A DNA stretch of 64,000 nucleotides from Sinorhizobium fredii USDA 257 (GCF_000265205.3 NC_018000.1:5022001-5086000), one strand, 5' to 3'; counted from the first letter of the stretch, positions 35,126 through 43,820 are shown. Numbers and translations: made by a program. Notes: generated by a model not told the origin, from the sequence alone.

Positions 35126-36181
35126 TCAGGCGGCCTCGTGCCAAGCCTTCCCCAGAACTCTCAGCCAGTTCTCGCGGCATATTTTTCTAAGCTCGCGGTC
35201 ACCATATCCGGCGCTCCGCAGCGCGGCAACGAGCTTCTGATTGCCTGCAGCATCAGCGATTTCTTCCGGTATCGTCGCGCCGTCGAAGTCCGACCCGAGC
35301 GCGACGCAGTCGATGCCGACACGCTCGACCATGTAGTCGACGTGGCGCACCATATCGGAAAGCGGCGTGGCTGCATTTTCCTGCCCGTCGGCGCGCAGCA
35401 TGGTCGTCGCATAGTTGAGCCCGACCAGGCCGCGGCTCTCGCGGATGGCATTGAGCTGCCTGTCGGTGAGGTTACGGGCGACCGGCGTCAGCGCATGGGC
35501 ATTGGAATGGCTGGCGACGAGCGGCTGATCGGTGGTCTCCGCCACATCCCAGAATCCTTTCTCGGTGATGTGGGCGAGATCGATCAGGATGCCGAGCCGA
35601 TTGCACGCCCGCACGAGTTCGAATCCGGCCTCGGTGAGGCCGGGCCCCGTGTCCGGCCACGACGGATAGGCGAAGGGCACGCCATGGCCGAAAACATTGT
35701 GGCGGCTCCAGACCGGCCCGAGCGACCGCAACCCGGCCGCATGGAAGGTCTCGAGCCCGGCAAGGTCTGGGCCGATGGCTTCGCAGCCTTCCATATGCAG
35801 GACGGCCGCAAAGATGCCGTCTGCCATCGCGTCACGGATTTCGCCGGTCGAGCGGCAGAGCCGCCAGGCCCCGGCCCGGTCAAGCCTCATGGCAATGTCG
35901 GCGAGCTCGATCGCCGTCGCGAGCGACGGCAGGCGGTCGAGCGGCTCCGACAGCGGCGTCACGTAGTGGCCGTCCTTGTCCGGCGTTCGCAAAACCAGAT
36001 CACCCGAGGGAATGTAGATGGCACACAGTCCGCCGGCGAGACCGCCCGCCCTGGCACGCGGCACATCGATATGACCTTTCTCGGTCCCCTCGATGAATTC
36101 GGCTATCGGGTCGCTTCCACCGCGCGCATGCTGCCAAAGGCGCAAAAGCACGTCGTTATGGCCGTCGAAAACCGCCTGCAT
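35126..36181 (-). CDS. membrane (renal-type) dipeptidase family protein
   Basis: A 351-residue zinc metallopeptidase of the M19 family. Zinc ligands are recognisable in FDGHNDVLLR (HxD, residues 5-14), a central Glu within LHMEGCEAIG, and later His residues in SHSNAHAL and GSDFDG. The start at 36181 has AGGA eight bases upstream; an ATG at 36223 is possible. It lies 49 bases upstream of the peptide-binding protein gene and so likely heads the operon, cleaving imported dipeptides in the cytosol. Confidence 0.9.
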   Translation of the reverse strand: MQAVFDGHNDVLLRLWQHARGGSDPIAEFIEGTEKGHIDVPRARAGGLAGGLCAIYIPSGDLVLRTPDKDGHYVTPLSEPLDRLPSLATAIELADIAMRLDRAGAWRLCRSTGEIRDAMADGIFAAVLHMEGCEAIGPDLAGLETFHAAGLRSLGPVWSRHNVFGHGVPFAYPSWPDTGPGLTEAGFELVRACNRLGILIDLAHITEKGFWDVAETTDQPLVASHSNAHALTPVARNLTDRQLNAIRESRGLVGLNYATTMLRADGQENAATPLSDMVRHVDYMVERVGIDCVALGSDFDGATIPEEIADAAGNQKLVAALRSAGYGDRELRKICRENWLRVLGKAWHEAA

Positions 36182-36502
36182 TCCCAATTTCCTTCGCCAT
36201 TTCAGGGAGATCGGATGGATCATCCGCTATTGCCGCATCCAATCGAGGACGTGGCGATGCTATTGAAAGACATCCGCCATTTCAATGAATATCCGGGGGA
36301 TTTCCTGGTCAAGCCCTGTAGCGAAATGTTGCATGCACGCCGCAGTCGAACGGGCGCCGCAGTGCAGGGCAATCCGAAAAAGCGTCAGGCAGGCTGTCCC
36401 GACAAACAAAAATCTGCCATTGGTTCCGGGGACGAGCGAACACTGTCCGATAGTCGCCGGTCATGACGATCGGTGCGAGTAGTGCTCAAGAGGGGGCTCG
36501 GG

Positions 36503-37762
36503 GTGCCGTCGATCGCTGGTGCAAGCCTGACCGCGCGGATGGTTCGCGCCTTATTTTGCGTGGGACTGTTGCTTTGCCTCTCCAGTTGCGGCGGGCGACC
36601 GGTCGGCGTCCTTGTTCCATCCGGCACCGCCGCGGGCGCCTCGGAAGTGGACCTCCTGGTGGCGACCACCCGGGCCCAGGCCGATGAGCCGGGCGTCCTC
36701 TTCACCGGCGAACGCGCCCCGGAGCTTTCGCTGACCGAAATCGTCGTCTCGATTCCCCCCGAGAAGAGCCGCAAGGTCGGCCAGGTCCAATGGCCAAAGA
36801 AATTGCCGGCCGATCCAAGCCGCGATTTCTCGACCGTCAGCGTCAAACCGCTGGAGGCCGGACCGGAGACGCAGGCCTGGCTCAACGGGCATCTGCCGAA
36901 GAGCCGGCGCGTGCTGATTTTCGTCCACGGCTTCAACAACCGCTTCGAGGACGCCGTCTACCGCTACGCCCAGATCGTCCACGATTCCGGCGCCGATGTC
37001 GCACCGGTGATCTTCACCTGGCCGTCACGCGCCAGCATCTTCGATTACAATTACGACAAGGAAAGCACCAACTATTCGCGCGACGCCCTCGAAGAGCTGC
37101 TGCAGCGGGCCTCGAAAAACCCTTCGGTCGGCGAAATCACGCTGATGGCGCATTCCATGGGATCGTGGGTTACCGTCGAAGCGCTCCGCCAGATGGCGAT
37201 CCGCGACGGCCGCGTCGCTCCCAAGATCACCGACGTCATTCTCGCCTCGCCCGATCTCGACGTCGATGTCTTCGGCAAGCAAATGGAGGCCATGGGCAAG
37301 TCGCGGCCGAAATTCACGCTCTTCGTCTCTCGCGACGACCGGGCGCTGACCGTCTCGCGGCGGATTTCCGGCAACATCGACCGGCTCGGACAGATCGATC
37401 CCTCGGTGGAACCCTACCGGAGCCGTCTTGAGGAGGCCGGTATCACCGTGCTCGACCTGACGGCACTCAAGGGTGGCGACAGGCTCAATCATGGCAAGTT
37501 CGCCGAAAGCCCGGAAGTGGTGCGACTGCTCGGCAACCGGCTGATTGCCGGACAGACCGTGACGGATTCGGATGTGGGCCTTGGCGAACGCGTGGGAGCC
37601 GTTGCGCTTGGCACGGCGCAGACCGTCGGCAGCGCCGCCAGCGTCGCCGTGTCGACGCCGATCATGGTCTTCGATCCACGCACGCGGCGAAATTACGACG
37701 CTCAGCTCCGCCGTTTCGGCCAATCGATGCAGAACACCGTCGGTTCGGCCGTCACGCCGTAG
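36503..37762 (+). CDS. lipoprotein with DUF900-type alpha/beta hydrolase domain
   Basis: About 419 residues. A lipobox-like LCLSSCGG follows a hydrophobic helix, indicating a membrane-anchored lipoprotein. The DUF900 hydrolase domain begins near LIFVHGFNNRFEDAVYR (oxyanion region), with nucleophile Ser in LMAHSMGSWV, acid in the VILASPDLDVDVF block and a late His in RLNHGKF. Start codon uncertain: GTG 36503 has a purine-rich AGAGGGGG upstream; GTG 36473 and ATG 36539 are in frame. Monocistronic; substrate unknown. Confidence 0.85.
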   Translation: MPSIAGASLTARMVRALFCVGLLLCLSSCGGRPVGVLVPSGTAAGASEVDLLVATTRAQADEPGVLFTGERAPELSLTEIVVSIPPEKSRKVGQVQWPKKLPADPSRDFSTVSVKPLEAGPETQAWLNGHLPKSRRVLIFVHGFNNRFEDAVYRYAQIVHDSGADVAPVIFTWPSRASIFDYNYDKESTNYSRDALEELLQRASKNPSVGEITLMAHSMGSWVTVEALRQMAIRDGRVAPKITDVILASPDLDVDVFGKQMEAMGKSRPKFTLFVSRDDRALTVSRRISGNIDRLGQIDPSVEPYRSRLEEAGITVLDLTALKGGDRLNHGKFAESPEVVRLLGNRLIAGQTVTDSDVGLGERVGAVALGTAQTVGSAASVAVSTPIMVFDPRTRRNYDAQLRRFGQSMQNTVGSAVTP

Positions 37763-37796
37763 GTCCCATGTGCCGCACCAGAGCGGTCGCGATTGC

Positions 37797-38138
37797 CTAA
37801 TGAAACGTCGACTTCGAGAAGAGATTGAGAACCAGCACGCCGGCAATAATCAGCGCCAGGCCGAGGATCGCCGCCAGATCGAGTTTCTGGCCGAAAGTGA
37901 AGTAGCCGACCACCGAGATCAGCACGATGCCAAGGCCGCTCCACAGCGCATAGGCGATTCCGACGGGAATATAGCGTAGCGTATAGGACAGGAAGAAGAA
38001 GGCGACGGCATAGCAGACCACCGTCAGCACTGTCGGCGCGAGCCGCGTGAAGTGCTGCGCCGCCTGCATGGCCGAGGTGCCAAGCACTTCGAAGACGATT
38101 GCGATCACCAGGACGGTGTAGAGCATGGCGGGGTTCAC
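37797..38138 (-). CDS. small multidrug resistance (SMR) family transporter
   Basis: A 113-residue protein with four predicted membrane helices: LYTVLVIAIVFEVLGTSAM (conserved Glu in helix 1), VLTVVCYAVAFFFLSYTL, AYALWSGLGIVLISVVGYFT and ILGLALIIAGVLVLNLFS. The motif IPVGIAYALWSGLG is the SMR signature. GTG start at 38138 with GGAGA seven bases upstream; the ATG 12 bases later is the alternative. It sits 50 bases after a tetR-type gene and is likely co-transcribed with it, exporting cationic compounds by proton antiport. Confidence 0.9.
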   Translation of the reverse strand: MNPAMLYTVLVIAIVFEVLGTSAMQAAQHFTRLAPTVLTVVCYAVAFFFLSYTLRYIPVGIAYALWSGLGIVLISVVGYFTFGQKLDLAAILGLALIIAGVLVLNLFSKSTFH

Positions 38139-38188
38139 GGCACGTCTCCGAAAAGTTCGAGTGAGATGGATGCCGATTGCCGGCGGCT

Positions 38189-38749
38189 TCACCGCAGTGA
38201 AAGGGCTTTGAGCTTCTGAAGCAGCGCCGCCCGCGTGGGCGCATCGATATCATGGCTCTGCATCAGGTCGGCAAGCCAGATGCCGTCAGCGGCAAACCGG
38301 GCAAGCAGGCAATTCGGCGAGCCGTCGGTCGCTGCGAACTCGGCCGATCGTCGCTCCACCCATTCCCGCCAGCGCGCCTTGAGATGCGGCTCCGCAAGCA
38401 GCGCAATCGTCAGCACCTGCCAGCCCTGCCCTTCCGCTTCCGCGTCCAGTGCAAAGCAGACGGTGAGATAGGCGCGGGTAAACCGCCCCTGCTCCACCCC
38501 ATCGTCCGCCATCGCCGCCTCGATCGCGCGGTCGAAGCGGCCGATCAATTCGTCGAACAGGCCGTCGAGCAAAGCGAGCTTGTTGGGAAAGTGGTGCAGC
38601 AATCCGCCCTTGCTGACGCCGGCCGCCTGCGACACTTTTTCGAGCGTCACTGCGGTGATCCCTTGCTCGAGCGACAGCCGCGCAGCGACATCCAGCAATT
38701 GCTGGCGAACCCGCTCCGGCTGCTTCTTTCTTTGATAGGCGCTCGTCAT
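38189..38749 (-). CDS. TetR-family transcriptional repressor
   Basis: A 186-residue regulator. The N-terminal HTH spans about residues 20-65 with recognition helix VSKGGLLHHFPNK; the rest is the helical ligand domain. ATG 38749 was chosen over an open extension to 38842 because a perfect palindrome lies at 38763-38776, just upstream of this start, where an operator belongs. It likely represses itself and the SMR exporter gene behind it. Confidence 0.88.
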   Translation of the reverse strand: MTSAYQRKKQPERVRQQLLDVAARLSLEQGITAVTLEKVSQAAGVSKGGLLHHFPNKLALLDGLFDELIGRFDRAIEAAMADDGVEQGRFTRAYLTVCFALDAEAEGQGWQVLTIALLAEPHLKARWREWVERRSAEFAATDGSPNCLLARFAADGIWLADLMQSHDIDAPTRAALLQKLKALSLR

Positions 38750-38762
38750 ATCGACAAAAGAT

Positions 38763-38776
38763 ACCGTCTGGACGGT
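38763..38776. promoter_or_regulatory. TetR-type operator upstream of the regulator/exporter operon
   Basis: ACCGTC-TG-GACGGT, a perfect 6+6 inverted repeat with two-base spacer, 14-27 bases before the tetR start. A TTGACA-like box (minus strand, about 38783-38778) lies next to it, so binding would block the promoter. Confidence 0.7.
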
Positions 38777-38890
38777 TTTGTCAAGTTCCGTAACTGAGGC
38801 GGCCTGAAACGCGATGAAACGCCGCAAGGCATGGGCGGACATTGTGCCCGGTGCGGAGCCGCTATACGAAGTCGGTCAAAGGACACGGAT

Positions 38891-39283
38891 ATGACGGAAA
38901 CGAATACCACGACGCTCTACGAAGCGATCGGCGGCGATGCCGCGGTCCGCGCACTGACGCGGCGCTTCTATGAACTCATGGGCAGCCTGCCCGAGGCAGC
39001 CCGCTGCCGCGCCGTGCATCCGCCGGATCTCTCCGGCAGCGAAGAGAAGTTCTACGAATATCTGACCGGCTGGCTCGGCGGGCCGCCGATCTATGTGGAA
39101 AAGCGCGGCCATCCAATGCTGCGCCGGCGGCACTTCGTGGCCGAAATCGGCTCGGCCGAACGCGACGAATGGCTGCTCTGCTTCACCCGCGCTCTCGAGG
39201 AGACGGTTTCCCACCCGCAGCTCCGACAAGTCATCCTCGAACCGATCACTCGGCTCGCCCATCACATGCAGAACAAGGAATGA
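38891..39283 (+). CDS. truncated hemoglobin, group II
   Basis: A 130-residue 2/2 globin. The motif LYEAIGGDAAVRALTRRFYELM is the group signature start, followed by the proximal His region (RRRHF), and the G8 Trp in DEWLLCF, typical of group II (GlbO). ATG 38891 has AAAGGA eight bases upstream. Likely binds oxygen or NO in the cytoplasm. Followed after eight bases by a DUF423 gene. Confidence 0.9.
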   Translation: MTETNTTTLYEAIGGDAAVRALTRRFYELMGSLPEAARCRAVHPPDLSGSEEKFYEYLTGWLGGPPIYVEKRGHPMLRRRHFVAEIGSAERDEWLLCFTRALEETVSHPQLRQVILEPITRLAHHMQNKE

Positions 39284-39290
39284 TTATCCA

Positions 39291-39659
39291 ATGCCGAACC
39301 GCGGAATGCGTGGCAGCGTGCTTTTCATCGCCGGACTGATGGGCGTTTTCGGTGTCGCCGCCGCGGCGGCGGCCTCGCACGGCGCTGACCCGAGGCTGCT
39401 AGGCGGAGCGTCCGCCATGTGCCTCGCCCATGCGCCGACACTCGTCGCGCTACATGCCGGATGGAGAGATTTCCGGACGGCGGCCGTCGCCGCACTGCTG
39501 CTCGCCGCGGGCACTGCCGTCTTCGCTGCCGACCTCGCCATGCGTCATTTCGCCGGCGACGGTCTCTTTCCGATGTCGGCGCCGCTCGGCGGCCTTATGA
39601 TGATGGCTGGATGGCTCGCCGTCGCGGTGGGAGCGTTCCTGCCCCGCAAGGCTGGCTAA
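39291..39659 (+). CDS. small membrane protein, DUF423-like
   Basis: A 122-residue protein with four hydrophobic segments (SVLFIAGLMGVFGVAAAAAA, a central helix around residues 45-52, AAVAALLLAAGTAVFAADLA and APLGGLMMMAGWLAVAVGAF). The SHG near residue 29 and GGLMMMAGWLAV-type last helix resemble DUF423 family proteins. Likely operonic with the globin gene, whose AAGGAATG end supplies a ribosome site. Function unknown. Confidence 0.75.
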   Translation: MPNRGMRGSVLFIAGLMGVFGVAAAAAASHGADPRLLGGASAMCLAHAPTLVALHAGWRDFRTAAVAALLLAAGTAVFAADLAMRHFAGDGLFPMSAPLGGLMMMAGWLAVAVGAFLPRKAG

Positions 39660-39666
39660 AGAGGAC

Positions 39667-39981
39667 TCAAGCCCCCTCGACGACGGTATAGCCTTCGAAT
39701 TTCGGCGGGCCCAGATACATGGCGCGATTGTCGGCGGCGTTACGGTGCGCCGCCCGGAAGTTTTCCGATTTCGTCCAGGCGACGAAGGCGTCCCTGCTTT
39801 CCCAATTCGATTTCGAGATGAACGGCGTATATCCCTCTTCCGGCAGGCTCTCGCCGCGCAGCAGATGGAAGTCGATGAAGCCCGGCATTTCCGCAAGGCT
39901 CGAATCGCGCCCCTTCCAAACGGCCTCGAACGCCTCTTCCTGACCGACGGCAACGTGGAAACGGTTCATGGCGACAAACAT
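39667..39981 (-). CDS. hmuQ: IsdG/HmuQ-like heme-degrading monooxygenase
   Basis: A 104-residue ABM-fold protein. The catalytic set of IsdG-type heme oxygenases is present: N6 (VAMNRF), W69 (FVAWTKSE) and H79 (AAHRNA), with the same Trp-to-His spacing of ten. Together with the TonB and hmuPSTUV genes nearby this supports heme breakdown after uptake, as for HmuQ of rhizobia. It ends the minus-strand group that starts at 40737. The symbol is by function and context and not proven. Confidence 0.75.
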   Translation of the reverse strand: MFVAMNRFHVAVGQEEAFEAVWKGRDSSLAEMPGFIDFHLLRGESLPEEGYTPFISKSNWESRDAFVAWTKSENFRAAHRNAADNRAMYLGPPKFEGYTVVEGA

Positions 39982-39986
39982 GGGGG

Positions 39987-40262
39987 CTACCTTTCACGTG
40001 CCTTCTTTTCCAGGGTCCCGACTTCACTCCGCGGGAACGGCAGGATAACGGCGCTCGACGACGGTGCAAGCGCGAACGGCTCGCGGACCGGATGGCGGGC
40101 CTGCCACTCCGGAAACTCGCTCACATTAGGGTTGTCCTCCAACATGCGTGCGCGGCGCGTCAGCACCTCGTAAAGTTCCGGCACCAGCCCATCGCCGAGT
40201 TGCGATGCCAGTTTGTGAAGACCGATCATCATCATCTGATCGGGACGTTCTTCGTTCATCAT
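39987..40262 (-). CDS. small hypothetical protein in the heme region
   Basis: A 91-residue soluble protein. ATG 40262 has GGAG six bases upstream. It begins MMNEERPDQMMMIGLHKLAS and contains WQARHPVREPFALAP; no family recognised. It is five bases upstream of the heme monooxygenase gene and 55 bases downstream of the DUF2325 gene, so these three are probably one transcript with a role linked to iron or heme. Confidence 0.7.
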   Translation of the reverse strand: MMNEERPDQMMMIGLHKLASQLGDGLVPELYEVLTRRARMLEDNPNVSEFPEWQARHPVREPFALAPSSSAVILPFPRSEVGTLEKKARER

Positions 40263-40317
40263 CGATACTCCGTGCGACGGAGCCCGGGGAGAAGGCTCGT
40301 CGTCCCTCGCCAAAAGT

Positions 40318-40737
40318 TCAGTTCTCACCGCCGCTGGTGGACAGGTCCTGAAGGGCCCGCTCCAAGCTCGACTTCGAGCCATTGCGCAGCGGCACGAAGG
40401 CCTTGCCCCACTTCTTGCAGCCCGTCTTCACGCGCAGACATGCATCATGGCTGATACAGTCGATAGGGCAGAAGACGCAGTCGACCGAGGGAAGCACGCG
40501 GTCGATGCGCGACACGGCCTCTCGTAAACCGCCGTCATGGTGGATGAGTTCCGCACCATAGGAGCTGGCGATCTCGCGCAAATGGGCAACCTGGCAATCG
40601 CGGCCGCCGACATAGAGGAAGCTGCGTCCCTCTAGCGTGATCCTGCCACTATTGGGTTGCATCGCGCTCGTTTCGTCCCTTGCCTTGCCCTTGCCCTTGC
40701 CGCCCTTGCCCGCATTCTGGTGCCGCTTGCCGCGCAT
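40318..40737 (-). CDS. DUF2325 protein
   Basis: A 139-residue protein with a Lys/Gly-rich N-terminal 25 residues (GKGGKGKGKARDE) followed by DUF2325: FLYVGGRDCQVAHLREIA, ELIHHDGGLRE, VFCPIDCISHDACLRVK and CKKWGKAFVPLRNGS. Two conserved Cys pairs (VFCPIDC and the later TGCKKW) could bind metal. ATG 40737 has GGAGAG eight bases upstream; in-frame ATGs at 40791 and 40809 are alternatives. Function unknown; association with heme/TonB genes is noted separately. Confidence 0.82.
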   Translation of the reverse strand: MRGKRHQNAGKGGKGKGKARDETSAMQPNSGRITLEGRSFLYVGGRDCQVAHLREIASSYGAELIHHDGGLREAVSRIDRVLPSVDCVFCPIDCISHDACLRVKTGCKKWGKAFVPLRNGSKSSLERALQDLSTSGGEN

Positions 40738-40982
40738 GCGTGTTCTCTCCGTCTTGCTTCGGCAATGGGCTTTTCGGCCACCAATCGCCATAGAAATTTC
40801 CGTGGGCACACACCGAACGGTTGTGCGACGCCGGCAACCTATAAAACTTGATAGTCAGAGTAAAGTATAAACATGAGTGTTAAAGTCATATTTCATGGGA
40901 TGATCCGGCTGGCATTTTTTGCCCTGGACCTCAGGCCGATTCCGGGAGAAATCCTTTAATGGCGCGGGCGGAGCCGCTGAAT

Positions 40983-41894
40983 TCAGCGACTGAAAGTGAG
41001 CGGAATGGTGAACACCCAGCTGTCTCGCCCCGCATCCGCAGGGATCGCCGGGAATGGGGCGGCACGACGCACCGCATCCAGCGCCGCTTCGTCGAGAATG
41101 GGCGAACCGGCGCTCTTCGCTAGGCTGACGCTCGCGACACCGCCCCCGGAAGCTACGGTGAAGCGGACATGGGCGACACCGCGCAACCGCTGCCGCTTGG
41201 CCTCGGAGGGGTAGCGAAAGGCGCGGTTGAGCTTGCTCCTCACCTTGCCGGGATAGTTCGAAACGGCGGCATTGCCCGCCTGCCGAGCGGTGGCCCCCTT
41301 TTCTCCCTTGGCATTGCTCGCCGCCGCATTTTCGGCACCGTCCGCCTGTCCCTTGACCTGCGAGCTCGCCTGTTCGCCCCCTTCTCCGGCTTTCTTCCGC
41401 GTTACTTTCTTTTTCTTGACCGGCTCCTTCTTGGGTTCCGGTTTCTCGACCTTGGGTTTCTCTGGTTCCGGCTTCTCTTCCGGAATGACGGTTTCGACCG
41501 GTGCCACGCTGGCCGCGACTGGAGCCTCAGCGACCTCCGTCACCGGCATCTCCTCTGCCGGCAGAAGCACGTCCGCTTCGGTCGGCGTCACGTCGGTTGG
41601 CTGCTCCGAGGCGACATCGGGCATTGTCGGATCGACCGCTTCGGCGACCTCTTCAGCCGGCTGGATCTCGGTCGGCTTCACTTCTTCTGGGGTCTCTTCC
41701 GTCGGCTCGACGAGGTCGGACGGATCGCCCGCCTGCAACGTCTCCTCAAAGGCGTTGCCGAGCAGCGTCACCTCCATTGCGGTGCCGCCAGCGACCTGAA
41801 CCTCTTCCTCACCCGGTGCGAACAGCATTGCGCCGCTCGCATGCGCCAGCAGAGAGAGGCCGATCGCCCCGGTCCATTTTACGATGTGCTTCAT
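40983..41894 (-). CDS. tonB: TonB energy-transducing protein
   Basis: A 303-residue periplasmic protein anchored by an N-terminal helix (AIGLSLLAHASGAMLFA). A long Pro/Glu/Lys-rich spacer (residues about 55-190, with EPKKEPVKKKKVTRKK) bridges the periplasm, and the C-terminal TonB domain reads RYPSEAKRQRLRGVAHVRFT with the usual ILDEAALDAVRRAAPFP block. It transmits proton-motive energy to outer-membrane receptors, here probably for heme; no receptor or exbBD is in the window. Confidence 0.9.
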   Translation of the reverse strand: MKHIVKWTGAIGLSLLAHASGAMLFAPGEEEVQVAGGTAMEVTLLGNAFEETLQAGDPSDLVEPTEETPEEVKPTEIQPAEEVAEAVDPTMPDVASEQPTDVTPTEADVLLPAEEMPVTEVAEAPVAASVAPVETVIPEEKPEPEKPKVEKPEPKKEPVKKKKVTRKKAGEGGEQASSQVKGQADGAENAAASNAKGEKGATARQAGNAAVSNYPGKVRSKLNRAFRYPSEAKRQRLRGVAHVRFTVASGGGVASVSLAKSAGSPILDEAALDAVRRAAPFPAIPADAGRDSWVFTIPLTFSR

Positions 41895-41935
41895 ACGCGC
41901 CTGCCTTCCATCGGCACTTCAGCGATCGGGCTGTC

Positions 41936-42370
41936 TCAGCCCTTGAGTTCGACCGCCGATTTGGAGCCGGTCTTGAGCCCCGTCATGCAGGCGCTTTTGT
42001 CGATGCCCACGCCGACGCAGGCGGGCGCATCGTTGATCAGCAGGCTTTTCACCGCCTCGCATTTCGTTCCCGACAGATCGAACTGGCGGACCTTCGTCTT
42101 GCCGGCCGGCAGATCGCGAAAATCGAGTACCGCCATGCGTTCGACCAGCCCCTTCTGATCGAAGAGGACGAATTCGAACGAAACCTTGGAGAGCGATTGC
42201 TGCAGGCCGTTGCCGGCGACGAAAGTGAGCTTGCAGCCCTTCTGCGACGGCGCGATCTCGTTGAGTTCGATCGTCAGCCCGCTTGCAGCGTCCTGCGCCA
42301 ATGCCGGCGCGGTTACCCACAGAGCCGCGACTGCGGCCGAGAAAGCGAAACGGGAAAGACAGACCATCAT
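41936..42370 (-). CDS. exported protein of unknown function
   Basis: A 144-residue protein with a signal peptide (MMVCLSRFAFSAAVAALWVT, cleaved near APALA-QD) and a Cys-containing mature part (four Cys, e.g. KGCKL, GTKCEAV and PACVGVG). Cys spacing suggests two disulfides in the periplasm. GGTGG precedes the chosen ATG 42370; other starts at 42382 and 42439 are in frame. It lies 41 bases upstream of tonB and divergent from hmuP, so a heme-related role is plausible but unproven. Confidence 0.72.
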   Translation of the reverse strand: MMVCLSRFAFSAAVAALWVTAPALAQDAASGLTIELNEIAPSQKGCKLTFVAGNGLQQSLSKVSFEFVLFDQKGLVERMAVLDFRDLPAGKTKVRQFDLSGTKCEAVKSLLINDAPACVGVGIDKSACMTGLKTGSKSAVELKG

Positions 42371-42426
42371 AACACCACCCATGCTCCGCATCCGAGCCGC
42401 CTGGCAACGGAGGCGATCAATTAACT

Positions 42427-42438
42427 TGATTGTAATCA
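42427..42438. promoter_or_regulatory. palindrome in the hmuP divergent promoter region, possible iron-regulator site
   Basis: TGATT-GT-AATCA, a perfect 5+5 inverted repeat, between the divergent 42370 gene and hmuP. Rhizobial hmu genes are iron-controlled (RirA, Irr, HmuP); this is a candidate site. Other motifs may exist; the match to a known consensus is partial. Confidence 0.4.
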
Positions 42439-42553
42439 TCCGGTATTGCGTCCTTAAAGAAATATGAGTAATGCAGTCAAGATACTAATTGGAATGCACG
42501 AGAGGAATGAGGCGATATCGCATTGCTTCCGCCCCTCGTGAGCTGGCCGAACC

Positions 42554-42736
42554 GTGACACCGAAAGACACCGACACCCCCCGATCCTCGCCGGCGCCGAG
42601 CGCGACCAACCGCTCGCAGCCGATTGTGGAAAGCCACGAGCTTTTCCGCGGCGCCAGCGAGATCCTGATTTCTCATGACGGCGCGATCTACCGGATGAGG
42701 ATCACCCGACAGGGCAAGTTGATTCTGAATAAATAG
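42554..42736 (+). CDS. hmuP: hemin uptake protein HemP/HmuP
   Basis: A 60-residue protein with the HemP signature ESHELFRGASEILISHDG and RMRITRQGKLILNK at the C-terminus. GTG start at 42554. In rhizobia HmuP is an activator required for heme-receptor gene expression. First gene of the hmuPSTUV operon, 11 bases before hmuS. Confidence 0.92.
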   Translation: MTPKDTDTPRSSPAPSATNRSQPIVESHELFRGASEILISHDGAIYRMRITRQGKLILNK

Positions 42737-42747
42737 CGAGACCAACG

Positions 42748-43809
42748 ATGATCGACAGCACGCGCCCTACTCCGACCGAGATCCGCGCCTACCGCGCGGC
42801 GCACCCGACGCTGCGCGAGCGCGACATAGCCGCCCAGCTCGGCATTTCCGAAGCGGCCCTTGTTGCCGCCGAATGCGGGCTGACGGCAATCCGCGTCGAT
42901 GCCGACGCCAATCGCTTCCTGGCGCGCGCCGAGGAACTGGGCGAGGTCATGGCGCTCACCCGCAATGAATCTGCCGTCCATGAAAAGATCGGCGTCTACG
43001 AGAACGTCAAGACAGCCCCGGCCGCAAGCCTCGTGCTCGGATCCGAAATCGATCTGCGCGTCTTCCCCTCCGCCTGGGTTCACGGCTTTGCCGTGTCGAA
43101 GACCGACGCCAATGGCGAGGTCCGCCGCAGCCTGCAATTCTTCGACAAATGGGGGAATGCGGTTCACAAGGTCCATTTGCGTGCGAAGTCGGACCTTGAA
43201 GCTTACGACGGGATCGTCGCGGACTTCCGTCTCGAGGACAAATCGCAGGAATTCGTTGCCGAGGTCGGCGCACCGGCGGGCGACGGCGCGCCGGCCATCG
43301 CCGTCGATACGGAAGCGCTGCGCGAGCGCTGGACGAAGCTGACCGACACCCATCAGTTCCACGGCATGTTGCGCAACCTGAAGATCGGCCGGCGCCAAGC
43401 CTTGCATGCCGTAGGTGACGATCTGGCCTGGCAGCTCGATGCGAGTGGTATCGAGGGCATGATGCGAGCCAGCGCCGCGATCGAGTTGCCCATCATGTGC
43501 TTCGTCGGCAGTGCCGGCGTCATTCAGATCCACTCCGGCCCCATCGCGAATATCGCAACCATGGGGCCGTGGCTCAATGTCATGGATCCGACATTCCACC
43601 TGCATTTGCGAACGGATCATATCGCCGAACTGTGGGCGGTGCGCAAACCGACGGCAGACGGCCATGTGACCTCGCTGGAAGCTCTCGATGTCAAGGGTGA
43701 ATTGGTCATTCAGTTCTTCGGCAAGCGGAAGGAAGGTCTTGCCGAAAGACCGGAGTGGCGCAGCCTGGTCGAGGCGCTGCCGCGCCTCCATAGCATCGCC
43801 GCAGCTTGA
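42748..43809 (+). CDS. hmuS: hemin-degrading/transport factor HmuS
   Basis: A 353-residue duplicated-domain protein of the HemS/HmuS family, beginning with RAAHPTLRERDIAAQLGISE. The repeated domains each end in blocks such as GPIANIATMGPWLNVMD. It acts in the cytoplasm, binding or degrading heme delivered by HmuTUV. Follows hmuP by 11 bases. Confidence 0.92.
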   Translation: MIDSTRPTPTEIRAYRAAHPTLRERDIAAQLGISEAALVAAECGLTAIRVDADANRFLARAEELGEVMALTRNESAVHEKIGVYENVKTAPAASLVLGSEIDLRVFPSAWVHGFAVSKTDANGEVRRSLQFFDKWGNAVHKVHLRAKSDLEAYDGIVADFRLEDKSQEFVAEVGAPAGDGAPAIAVDTEALRERWTKLTDTHQFHGMLRNLKIGRRQALHAVGDDLAWQLDASGIEGMMRASAAIELPIMCFVGSAGVIQIHSGPIANIATMGPWLNVMDPTFHLHLRTDHIAELWAVRKPTADGHVTSLEALDVKGELVIQFFGKRKEGLAERPEWRSLVEALPRLHSIAAA

Positions 43810-43820
43810 GGAGACGCAGA

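Noticed and set aside
39291..39659. Longer start at 39093 for the DUF423-like protein
   Set aside because: It would overlap most of the hemoglobin gene in another frame; ATG 39291 directly follows that gene with a usable ribosome site.
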